From Macrotrachela quadricornifera (taxonomy: Eukaryota; Rotifera; Eurotatoria; Philodinida; Philodinidae), in NCBI GenBank assembly GCA_022393335.1, contig JAJEKB010021158.1, positions 440,227 to 504,226 on the forward strand: a stretch of DNA of 64,000 nt, given 5' to 3'. Positions 48,817 to 59,516 of the stretch are shown piece by piece. Under the pieces are notes generated by a model. It was not told the DNA's origin. It did no database searches and saw only the letters and a list, made by a program, of their open reading frames with translations. Numbering within the stretch: the first letter of the stretch is position 1; each line of letters begins with the position of its first letter. Made by a program: the position numbers and the translations under genes.

Positions 48817-51777
48817 TGGGCACCACTCACTACTAGTAGTTTTTATCTTTTAAATCCCTGGAATCAAATTCTAAAAATTTGATCAGAACGAAAGTTATGT
48901 CAGACATTATGGTGTAAAATACATGAATGGAGATGAATTGAGTAATGCATAGTGCATAAATATATTCTTGCTCGATTTTTTGCATTCTATGAAACCATGA
49001 GAAGCTGCACAATACTTCTACAAACTGTAAAAATGCGATTAAAATCCTTAACACATCTGGAGAGTTCATGTCGGTTTCTCGTAGAAAATTCGATGAGCAA
49101 CTAACAGCTGCGAGAATGAAATCTTCAGTGCATATGTCTATAGCAATAGTTCATTTTCGATCCTTTTCTCAAAAATTACGTTTTTCGAGAGCGCATTCTC
49201 TGAAAATATGTCCTTTGAGGAATTAGAGAGATCATTTTCTTGTATTTCGGTCGGAGATATCTAATGAAGAGTAAATGAAACGTTATTCCTTACAAATGTT
49301 CCCTAGATTGAAACGATACAGTGTAGAAATGGTCAACAAATCATTTGTGTCTGAGTCTATCTTTTCGATACACGTTTCTAAAAACACTTGCCTTTTTGCT
49401 GTTAAAAGTTCAGTTGATATAAAAAGCATAGAGGACGTCGAAGTGACCATCTATTTGACTTGTAAAAAAGCTTCAATCTAACTGAACTTTAAAAGAAGGT
49501 TATAATGAGATCAGGTTGATGGAACTTGAGTTCTCTGTTGAGCAAAAATGAAAGCGAAGTGTTTAATAACATTTGTATTCTATCAAAATTTGCTATAGGT
49601 TTTTTAACGTTTTTTCTAGAAAATTGAATCAAGCGTTTCTTTTGTTCTTAAGAAAATGCACAACAGAAAAGTATACATCAACCGAGCCATTTTTGCGTTT
49701 CACATCCATTCTCATTCATTCATTTTTTACTTCACTATTGTTCGTGCAATATGTTTCTCTCATAATTGATTAGAACTTAGGGTATTCAGTGTTACTATTA
49801 AGGCAGAGTTCAGATATTATTAACAGAAGAAACTCCGAAAGACGAGATATTTACAAATACGATAACATTAAGCGACCTAACTTCATTCGATCACGTCGAA
49901 TATCAGCAAGAATCAATGGATACATATTCTTGTGAACAGATCAATGTCAGTATTCAACAAAATGCTATTTCAAAAATGTAGATCTTCACATAGTCCGCAG
50001 AATTTTTATCTCAGCATTGAAATCATACTAATTCGATTAATCAAGTGTAATATTCTCTGTAAGAATTGATACAATTTTCTAAGCAGTTCAGTGTTTAATG
50101 GTAATATCTATTCCAGGTAAACATGTTTCAAAATAAGAATAAATGCTGCTACGTATTGTCGTTTAACATGAAAGAATCGGTCTTTCTAAGGCATTTTTAG
50201 TATTTTATTTGTTTTTGGTCATCAAAAAATCGCAGAAAACTATTCTATATGCCATTTGACGCATAAGTGAACTTGATAGGATTCGCCTGTATAACGCAAC
50301 TTTCAAATTTGGATTCTGATGTATTTTGTGGAACAGAATTCATACTTCTAAATGAAGTCTCGCTGCCTTTATGTAATGTATTTATAAACCAGCATTATGT
50401 TCTTAACCCTCAAACGCTCACAGATTGAATGGGCGCGTATTGTACACCTAACGTCCGTACGAATGCCTACTTGATGAAATAGAAAGAATAAATGAAGGTA
50501 GTACTTGGATATATTTCACTTGTAGAGGCTTTGCAGGAGACATTAATAAAGGAACTAAAAGGAATATTACTGCATTTGAGCTATAGTAGACATCATTTCT
50601 TTTACTATCTATTTCAAAATAGAATATACTCATTTGTTTGCTGAATAACTCCACAACGCTGTTAAGAAGAGCAACCTTCGGGGCATAAGTTCTCATGAGA
50701 ATCATAATACTTGCAAGATTTTCACGGAGTTTTCATATATTTTCTAGAGAATCTCTGGAAAGCCCTAGGAAAATCCTAATTAAATCTTTCAAATATTATG
50801 GTTCTCATGAGGACTTATGATTCGAAGATTGCTCTTTCTAATTGTAAAAACTTGAACTGTATAACTGCTAGCGTTACCGAGTTGTTCAGCGAACAGATCA
50901 GTGTATTCTATTTTGAAATGAATAATAAAAGACATGATATTCACTATAGCTCAAATGCAGTTGTCTTCCTTTTAGTTCCCTTATTAGTTTCTTCTGCAAA
51001 GCCTCTACAAATGAAATATATCCAAATGCGAACTTTATGTATTTTTTCTATTTTATCAAGTCGGGGTTCGTATCGAGGGTACTCTACCAATTTTCGAGAG
51101 GGCACATCTAACGAGGCAAAGTTAGACCTCATGCTATATGTGTATAGCGTCAACATGAAACTGGCTCGGATCAAGACGGATGTCAGTTGAGCGTTTGGAG
51201 ATTAAAATGATTAAGCAATGAATTATAGCCAATTAGCTGCGAACCAACTTTGAGACTACTACTCAAAACTAAAACATTATACTGATTCAATAATACGTTA
51301 CATAAAAGGTGGCGAGGTCTTATTTTAATTTCTCAAAGTCATTAAGGGAGAAAAAGCACACTACAGGACTCCAAATGATTTGAAATTCTTGATTCTTTGA
51401 AAATAGAATATTCAATATTTTCTTCTTCATACGTTATAATTTGAGTATTTATCTTAACTATCACTAATTACCGTTAGTACCACGTTGAGCTCAATTCAGT
51501 AATCAAGTAATTAGAGAGTATTGAATTTGTATATATGGAGAAGAAAATATATAATATATTGTTTTTGAGGACTCTGTGACTCCATGGGATTCCACCGGAA
51601 CTTCCTGAGATCGGAGTCAACTTTTTTCTTCTTGAAAATCGCGTCATAGAGTTGAACCTTGCCGAGTTATGAACATAGTGAAATGGAAAACTTATAAATG
51701 TGTTTGTAGCTCTTGTTAAGGACAATTATTTCGAAAAATTACACTTGAATGTTAAATCTAAAACAAAACTTTTTTAG
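48817..51777. other. Gap between ART and CorA-like exons
   Basis: This is a possible 3.3-kb intron (from 48434). It contains one clear TTAA-flanked foldback element (50408-51201). Outside it, the frames at 49275 and 49573 look random. Confidence 0.4.
50408..51201. mobile_element. TTAA-flanked foldback element, piggyBac-like ends
   Basis: TTAA occurs at 50404-50407 and 51202-51205. The ends CCCTCAAACGCTCA and (reverse-complemented) TCTCCAAACGCTCA are inverted, matching at 11 of 14. The arms are long: about 50408-50720 and 50780-51201 are inverted copies, so mirrored frames appear. Reading inward, both arms encode a related peptide (WIYFTCRGFAGDINKGTKRN then ITAFEL-stop at left; WIYFICRGFAEETNKGTKRK then TTAFEL-stop at right). 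The end sequence differs from that of the 3273-3973 element, but the TTAA target is the same. No whole transposase remains. Confidence 0.6.
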
Positions 51778-52842
51778 GCTTTTTGAAACTTCGAGGATCG
51801 ATCAATCAACGATTGACACAATATGCTTTTGGCGCCTCTTCATCCGATACTCTTGTGCACATCGCGACGTAAGTCATAGGATCTACTGAATACTTACATC
51901 AATGGTTCTTTGTTTTTCTTCAAATATTTAGACAACCAGTACAGCTCAATGTATTTACATATGATGAAGTGTCATTCAATGAGGGAAGTTACACAAAAGT
52001 TGATGATATTCCACAGGCATCACTGGCAGCTACAACACCCGTGACTTGTAAATTGCCCTTGTAAACTGAAGTTGACAGCAGAAAACGAATGACTTGTTTT
52101 TGTTTAGGGATCGATGTCGATGGTGTTCATCAACAAGATATTATTGATCAGCTCGGTAATCGTTATGATATCCACACTCTTGTAAAAACTGATATCATGA
52201 CCACAAAACAACAGACCAAACTGGATATTCTCAATGATGCACTCTTTCTCGTTTGCAAACTCATTTTTCGCGATCTTGGCAGTTCTGAAGATATCATTAT
52301 CGAACAAATCAGCTTCTATTTAAAAGAAAATATTCTCATAACCTTTCAACAAACACCCAAAGATCTATTCGATTCAATTAAAAGTGAGTTGTCTTTTCGG
52401 CATTTTCTTCTTCTCAATTACTAATTCTCAAACTATAGATCGCATTCGACAGAGTAAAGGTCGTTTAAGAAAATTAAAAGTTGACTATTTATTCTATTCA
52501 TTGATCGATATCATTGTTGACCAATATATGGATGTTTTGGATAAAATGCGTATGAAAGTTGACATTATTGATAATCAAGCTATGAAAACACTTAAACGTA
52601 AAACATTAGAATCAATCTATGAGATGAAACATCGCATGTTCTATTTACGTTCAAGTATTTCACCATTAAAAGAAATTATAATTATATTACAAAAAGAAGA
52701 AGAAACTCAAATTATACAAGAGAGTACAAAAATATATTTGAAAGATTTATTTGATCATGTTGTACAAGCCAATGATTCGATTACCCAAATGGAAAACAAA
52801 CTGAATTCATATCGGTCGACTTCAAAATGCTCCGTCTGTTGA
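51778..52842 (+). CDS. CorA-like Mg2+ transporter domain lacking the membrane segment
   Basis: Exons 51778-51868, 51932-52047, 52108-52383 and 52439-52842 (introns 54-63 bp) give ~295 residues. The order is that of the CorA cytoplasmic funnel: GASSSDTLVHIA, VTWIDVDGVHQQDIIDQLG, DIMTTKQQTKLDIL, ILITFQQTPKDLFDSIKNRI and GRLRKLKVDYLFYSLIDIIV, then the long stalk helix with YLKDLFDHVVQANDSI. A normal CorA now enters TM1 with its GMN signature. Here the protein ends at RSTSKCSVC and a stop, so both membrane helices and the selectivity motif are absent. The final CSVC has the form of a prenylation CaaX box. The first exon starts in phase 1 with no ATG, so an upstream exon is required; the ART linker exon at 48338-48433 fits. 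A fused product would be 579 residues. The CorA part looks prokaryotic in origin but is intron-rich. Confidence 0.8.
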
Positions 52843-53822
52843 AATAAGATAGACGCTCACGCGCAGCCGTAGAATAGGACGGAGGCGTGTAAAACTGCAT
52901 TTTGACTTCTTTTGATTTTCATTACTATAATCCAGCGAATTATATATGAATAGATAGATTAAACCCTTCTGAACATTTTGATGTTAAATTCTATGTGTTT
53001 TCTAAGATTCTAAGTGTCATCACAGTCTACCATTCATTGTACCATTAATCAACGGTGGGTGAATAACATTCTATAACTATATGATGAGATGTTTCAAGGA
53101 AGAACACTAACAATGCACAATAATTCAGAGTTTTTTCGATGGATCTTTCATCAGGCTGTATTTTCCTGATATAACCTTTCATTCAGGATACTATTTTCGT
53201 TGTTGTTATATGAAATACAGATCCTACATTACTTATACTATAACCTTATAGATCATGTATGACTAAATTATATACTGTATTTTAGGGTAACGGTGAGTTA
53301 TCTTTTAGTCTGTAGTTGTATAGCATATTGAATATGAAAGGAAAGATATTTTAAATGAATGTTTGGCTTGTGCACAATAAGAAATTGAACAGTTTAATTC
53401 AAAGATTTGTATTTCTGTTTGTATTTATTTTGCAAAGGTCAAAATGTTACTCTGTATGACATGTGTAACGAAAAAAGAAAATAAACGTGAGTTTCAAATT
53501 AATAGTGGAACCATAAAGTCCACAGCATTTTATTGTTGACATTGGATTTGTTTGTTCTTTGTCTGCTTGTTGTGTTTTTTCTACTGCATTGATTTTATTA
53601 TGCTGTTTAACTTCTACTTGGATCAAAGCTAACTATTTCAGAGTAGCAAATCCTTCGAGCTCATTAAGCTGTACTTGTTCATATCATTCTTTGAGATCTA
53701 TTTTTTCTCATACATATGTTTCAAGAAACGGGTCGTTGCATGATTCAACCATTTGCTCAGAAAAGCCGAGATTTTACTAATTACCATGATCCCATTCAAT
53801 TTCGACCCACATTCTGGATCTT
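52843..53822. other. Intergenic, 3' of the CorA-like exons
   Basis: I see no gene. The frame at 53559-53780 is serine/cysteine-rich noise or part of the neighbouring retroelement remnant. Confidence 0.3.
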
Positions 53823-54480
53823 TTATGTTTTTCTTGCGCTGCTACTTGTTGTCGTTGTATTTGTCCTCGTCAGTCGAGATTTATTATGATTGAAGAAATT
53901 CTTGAGAGTACGATAATTGTTTCCTATCAATCGAACTTTATCATCATCAACGTTGCAATCTGAATATGTATAATATTCTTTCCACCATTCCATGAATTCT
54001 TTTCGTAGAATAATCGATTGTCTACTGTCAAATGAATATTTTGGATACATCCGTTTTGATTTCCACATTTGTGGTTGCAATACGAATGATTTATCAATTG
54101 GATTTTTGGTCATTTTATTAAGTTGTATTTCACGTCTTGTTGATTGATCTAATAGTATTTTATGTATACGTTGATAAATTTGTTTATTCACTAGTTTGAA
54201 TCCAGCCATAAGACTGCTTGAAAGAAGAAATCCATGAAATTATTTGGTAATGAAACTTAGTGGATAACCATTCAATGATAATGACACATCAACACGATCA
54301 AGTTCTGAATTAAAATCATGCATATCGGAACAAATTTGAACAGTACGTAACAGAGCACCATCTGATGTATTTTGATGTGTACGACGTGGGTGCTCAGATG
54401 TATATGGTAAAATATATGGTCCAGCAATTGGTTTATGATAAATAGTTAATTCTAACAGCCTTTTAGATAAAATCTATAAT
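53823..54480 (-). pseudogene. Reverse-transcriptase C-terminal remnant (Penelope-like, endonuclease-free type)
   Basis: From 54480 downward one frame reads LELTIYHKPIAGPYILPYTS, then EHPRRTHQN, ALLRTVQICSDMHDFNSELD, and VSLSLNGYPLSFITK followed by a stop. The same frame goes on (IYQRIHKILLDQSTRREIQL, then FMEWWKEYYTY) to a stop at 53823. The KP-x(7)-YTS-x-HPR pattern, the RxxxxCSD helix and the NGYP segment are typical of the RT thumb of Penelope-like and related rotifer retroelements. The catalytic RT palm is missing (5'-truncated) and there is one internal stop. No GIY-YIG domain follows, unlike the copy at 62-63 kb. Confidence 0.6.
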
Positions 54481-54909
54481 ACAGCGAATATATAAACACT
54501 TCTCGTCCAGAGTTCAACTATATTTCTGAATTTCGCACGTTTTTCTCCCTTTCTCTCTCTCATATAATATTTTCTTGACTCATGTGCTTAAATATTACAT
54601 TTGACGATATATAGAGTGAAAGATTGTTCATTGGATTAGTTCATTCAATTCACTTAGTTTCTTCGTGTGAATAAATCAGCATTTTCGAATCGTGCTTTCT
54701 ATTAAATATCAGATTGTTCTTTTGGTAAATCCTAAATATATTCGAACCCCGAACGAGAGATGTTCATATATTCACTGTACTTTAGACTTTATCTGAAAGA
54801 CAGTTAGAATTATAGACGAGACATTTTATTTTGTACTCATGCAAAAAACCTTTCGATTTTAAGTATTTTATAAAAATTTAAACATCGTTCTACGAACTCT
54901 TGGTCAATC

Positions 54910-55306
54910 TGTTAGAGGATGATGTGCATCATCCTCTTTTCTTTCTGTTCTCTCTTCTTTCGTTCTATTCACATGTGTCATTTTCTTTCGTTCTGTCACG
55001 CATCATCTCTTCTGTCGTTGCATCATCTTTCACATTGTTCATCTTCTGTTATCTCGTTTCATCATCTCTCATTGTTCTCATTTCATCATCTTTCTAGTTG
55101 CATCAGTTTCTCTTTGTGATGCTGTCTGTTCATTTCGACTCGTGTGTGCTATATATAGCGCTGATTTCTTTGCAATAAATCATTACTGATCACTCATCCT
55201 CCATATTCACTCACCAGTCATCTTCTCTCATTTTCTATCATCGAGCAACCCGCTCACACAATCCTAATTAATTAAAGCACCAATCTTTCAAGAAAATTAG
55301 CGAACA
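54910..55306 (+). mobile_element. LTR-like sequence (possible solo LTR)
   Basis: It starts TGTTAGAGGATGATG and ends TTAGCGAACA, the TG...CA form of retroviral-type LTRs. In between are a pyrimidine-rich U3-like part, a TATA box (ctatatatagcgc, about 55149-55161) and an aataaa signal at about 55173 followed by a TC-rich stretch, which is a plausible R/U5 layout. A short palindrome, ggatgatgtgcatcatcc, lies at 54917-54934. No second LTR, target duplication or clear primer-binding site is seen. Confidence 0.4.
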
Positions 55307-56727
55307 AAGGTGGGATCTTCTATTACGTTGGACACATCACTCCTTAAAAGTGTCTTCTAATTTAGGGGCGTTGCCTATGGTATTGAAGGATTTGGATAGT
55401 TTCAAAGAAATTTAACAATACAGAGATTAAAATGATATGCAAAATAATTCATGTATAATATCAAAATTAACAGAACATTTAAATGATTGGTGGTTGTTGA
55501 CAATCATAACTGTATCGGTTTTTAAGCTTAGTAAAAAATAGGCGCAAGTGCTATTGGTTTTTATTATTATATATTGATGCGTTTTTCTCTTGAAATTATA
55601 TATGTCGGAGTTGACCTTAAAATTTAGTGGCTTTTTAAAGGCCATTGTAGTTTATACACGCTTGTCGGTTTGAGTGATTGTTACACTATGGATAGCATCC
55701 ATCTCTTTCTGTACAAATTCAACACAACGTATTAAATGATCAAAAAAATTCATATATGGCAATATTGATAGAGTTTTAAAATAAAATTGTTGTAATTGAA
55801 TCGAAAATTATTTAATTCTTTTGATTTCTGCGTCATTTCCAATAATCTCTTATTGTTATTTTGATTTCTTTAACCAGATGAAACAAAGTATTGCTAAAAG
55901 AAAGGGTAGAACTAAGAAAGTTTGTCGAGTACAAAACTTCTTCTATGCAAGACTAGATTTTATACAAACCTTTCATCTATATCCCTATAGATTTATAAAT
56001 GCTGAAACTTCAACGACCGACTTGTTACAATAGAAATGATTAGTCATCTAAATGTTTTTTTAAATACACTATTAAATAAGACATTTATTTATATATAACT
56101 ATAGAAATACCAAAAGAATCCACTTTTTTGGATGGTAATGTCTTTTTAAAAGCACAACAAAGTTTGTCAATAGTTTCTTCTATTTTAACACAGTCCGTAT
56201 ATATAATGCTTTTAAAAGTTGAAAATCTTAAGTTATGACAAAATATTTTGAACAACAGAAACATTGAGCATAATTTTCATCAACAAACAGCCTTACTTAA
56301 GCTCCATAAAAATATAAATAAAAATCCTCTTCGCCTAAAAAATCTTTCAAGGTATTGATTCATAACTCGTAAATAGGTTTGCTATAAAGTGCATCATATT
56401 TTCGAACTTCGCAATAGATTAACATGTCTTTTATATTGTTAATTGCTAAAAAATTGCGTTAGAATGTATTACTTTTCACTGCGTAGTTCCTCACTTCCAC
56501 TATAATATCGTAATAAAAATACTTCATCTTTTACATTTAAGTAAGGTATGATTATTTATTTAAAATATTCATTCACCAAAATAAATATGCTAAAAAAGCG
56601 GAAGTATATGCAAATAGCTGGTTCTTTCCACAATGGTGAATAAGTGGAAAATGGTTTCTTATTCAAAAAGAAACGTAAGAGGGTAAATAATCTATTTTTC
56701 ATGAGAAATTCATTTCATTTCGAGCAG
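55307..56727. other. Intergenic interval
   Basis: I see no supportable gene. The 70-codon frame at 55821 and the minus frame at 55427 have random composition. Confidence 0.35.
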
Positions 56728-56736
56728 TATATATAA
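56728..56736 (+). promoter_or_regulatory. TATA box of the secreted-protein gene
   Basis: tatatataa lies 103 bp before the start codon at 56840. An initiator-like region follows about 30 bp downstream (actcaatcg). Confidence 0.45.
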
Positions 56737-56839
56737 CAGCAGTATACTCAATCGATTTATAACACAAATTACAAAAGAGTAGGTAATCTGATTTACTGTA
56801 GCATTATATAAAAGTGAAAGAAAGATATCAGTTTGTACA

Positions 56840-57220
56840 ATGAAAAATTCAATTGTCTTGTCAATTATTTTCTCAATGATATATGCTGTTTATAGTCAAC
56901 AACAAACATTAGTTAATGTATCAACACAAGCTGTTTGTAGCGATTCAGGTATACTCTCTCCAAGTGGTGAAGACCGTTGGAGTCAAGCTGGTCTTGATAC
57001 CAATATTGATTTATATTTGAAATGTGGCGAGATTGTTGCATTCAAATTACAATGGTTTAGTGGTACATGGTCTGACTGGTTTGTTGTTGGTATTAATGAT
57101 GTTGATGCAAAAGCTGATGGGCCTTCATTAACAATAAAACGTATGTGGAGTTATTTTGCTGATCATACTCATCAATATATAATATGTAAGCAAAACAAAT
57201 TCAAAGGTTGTACTTGTTAA
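56840..57220 (+). CDS. Small secreted protein, family not recognised
   Basis: A single exon of 126 residues. MKNSIVLSIIFSMIYAVYSQ is a clear signal peptide. The mature part (~107 residues) is rich in tryptophan and aromatic residues (SGEDRWSQAGLDTNIDLYLK, LQWFSGTWSDWFVVGINDVD, RMWSYFADHTHQYIICKQ) with four cysteines, including a C-terminal CTC, enough for two disulfides. The aspartate-rich VVGINDVDAKADG stretch could bind calcium or sugar, but that is a guess. A TATA box, the coding bias and a stop close to a following A-rich region support a real gene. The lack of introns is unusual for this window. Confidence 0.7.
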   Translation: MKNSIVLSIIFSMIYAVYSQQQTLVNVSTQAVCSDSGILSPSGEDRWSQAGLDTNIDLYLKCGEIVAFKLQWFSGTWSDWFVVGINDVDAKADGPSLTIKRMWSYFADHTHQYIICKQNKFKGCTC

Positions 57221-58602
57221 AATCAATATCTTAATCATAGACTACATATATTTATACTTAATCTCTTTTTTTCTCAAAAATAAAAAGTTTTCCAGAAAGG
57301 AACTATGCACACTTAATTAGCATTTTATAATAACTTTGAATGATCTAGAAAGATATGAATCCATATTACTAATCTTTCTGATAAACAGAGCTTAACAACT
57401 TATCATCATTGCATATTATATGAACAAATATTTTCAAATGTAGAATGAGTTTTCAATTCACATAAACGTGAGTAATTATATTTCACTTCAACTAAATCTC
57501 TTTCCATGTTAGTCGAACCCTCCCTACAGAAAATTTTAAAATAAGTAGTGAAATCTATCATGTGACATAGTGTATTTTTCTTTTATTCTATTAACAGAGT
57601 GTCATCTGTAACATCTTTTGCATAGCCCAAATAGTATTCAATCTTGAAGTTCAAAAGGCATATTATCAGTAAACTATATCAGAGAGGAAGTTTTCTATTG
57701 AATACTTCATCTGCTTACTCGAAATTACAATCTGAAGAAGTATAACGCATTAAAAAAAATTCAATGCAATGTTATTTTATAGAACACGCGTAAAAAGGCA
57801 AAAGTATTAACAACTTTAATATAAATATTTAAAAGTATCAATCTATTCAATTTTATAGAATATATAGGATACAAATAACTCAAACTTTAGTAAAAAGTTT
57901 TTTTGCGTTAATTTCACATCATTTGATAGAGTGTGAGCTGCTGATCACGAAAAACAACTTTTTAGCCTTACCAAATGTTCTCTTTTTCGTAGAGAAGAGT
58001 CTTAGAAACATAAATTGTTTGTTTGCTTGTATGTCCGCACAAGGTCAAAAAAACATTCTATTAATATTTTCTATAAAACTTGACCGAAGGGTAATGGAGG
58101 ACGAGGAATTAAAATCTGAAGTCAGTTGCATAAAAATCTTTTTTAAGATCAATTTTTCAAACAAACGACAAATTTTTAACGAAAAGCATTTGTTTTTATG
58201 AAGTTTGGTCAAAGGCAGTTGAGGTCGAGGAACTTGAATCTGGCTTTGGTTTTTTTAATTTTATAAATGAATAGCTTGACGGCAGTTTAGAAACACGATT
58301 TCTACGAGAAAGTGCTGAGCGAGTCTTCAGACGAGCGTTACTTGTTTATATGAATTATATTGATGAAAATTATAAATTCATCATCATCATTTATGATATT
58401 ATATTGTAAAGAAAATTTTCCAATATATCATTCATATACTGTTATTATTAAATAACTCAAAGAAGTTATGAAGAGAATATAACTCATTATGGTCAATATA
58501 ATAATTTCTTAAATCTTTTTCCTATTAGAAAGAAAGTTTATATGAAACATATTAACTTATTTGATTAGAAAAACTTATTATTTTGTAGATAGTTTTATTC
58601 AT
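57221..58602. other. Intergenic interval with a short direct repeat
   Basis: Two ~75-bp copies about 125 bp apart (ending near 58120 and 58242) share a gaccgaagg/ggtcaaagg start, then gaggacgaggaa/gaggtcgaggaa and a gaatctg motif. The repeat creates the 92-codon frame at 57923. Nothing else is seen. Confidence 0.35.
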
Positions 58603-59516
58603 CATGAACAAAAGTGAAATTCTTGATACTCTAGAAAATTCAGCTGGAAATGTAAATAAAATTGCTTTTATGATTAAAGATTTTGACGTTTTTATAACCT
58701 AGATTGAACGTCTTGAAGCGCTTGAAAAACAATTAGAAAACGAAAATAACAATCTGAACAATATTAAAACAGAAGAACAAAAAAAGAGTGTGTATTTCAA
58801 CGAATTTTGCTTTCTTTTGTCGTTGAACGAACATTTGCTGAGGTAAAGAACTCGGAAAAAAATTGAGTAAGTTACATTTTTTCTAAATTATTCATATTTA
58901 ACTACTTTTTAAAACAGAATTACATATCAAAATTAGTAATGTACGGCCTATATGTTGAACTGCGATGCAGTTGTTAAAAAAGTGGTGACATGAGTAGTCA
59001 TTGGATTGTCGAAAAGTGGAAAGGTAAAATAGATAATTTTTTTAAAAGATAAAGATGTATTTTATTTTTAAAGTATAATGTTTAAAACTCTTAAAGCAAA
59101 TTCAGGTGGTGATGTAGTAGCAAATGGTGATAATGATATGAAATTTAGTTTTCTTTTTTTCATTACAATTTTTCTGTCGCTTCAGAAGAATTACACGTAA
59201 ACAATATCAAAGTATCAATATTTAATTATTTAGATGATAATAAAGATCGTTTTTAATAAGTGTTTCAGGTGTTAATGTTGATGCAATAATTTTCTTACCG
59301 ACGCAAACAATCCTTGTGTTTTTTTACAAGCTAAAAAAGAATTATCACTCTGTATTACATTATTTTTTATATTAAAGGATTGTTTTTTTAAAGAAGCTAT
59401 TGACCAACAAAAACTTCTCTTAAATGTCAATTATGATATTGATAACAAAAACGGATCTTCATGGAGCTGCTAGTGAAAGTGATAGTCGTAATGTTTTTGA
59501 CATTCCTCAAGTAAGA
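58603..59516 (+). pseudogene. Decayed multi-exon gene
   Basis: Pieces of coding sequence separated by splice-like signals: MNKSEILDTLENSAGNVNKI at 58604; after a cctag acceptor, IERLEALEKQLENENNNLNN (coiled coil); SSHWIVEKWKG near 58992; SGGDVVANGDNDMKFSF near 59103; ELHVNNIKVSIFNYLDDNKD near 59190; and a last piece, GAASESDSRNVFDIP, ending before gtaag at 59512. The pieces lie in different frames with stops between, and at least one donor site is lost. I do not recognise the family. It looks like a recently dead copy of a host gene with short introns. Confidence 0.45.

Noticed and set aside
54900..55119. Two overlapping Ser/Leu/Phe/His-rich frames
   Set aside because: They lie in the TCTT-rich part of the LTR-like sequence and reflect its base composition.
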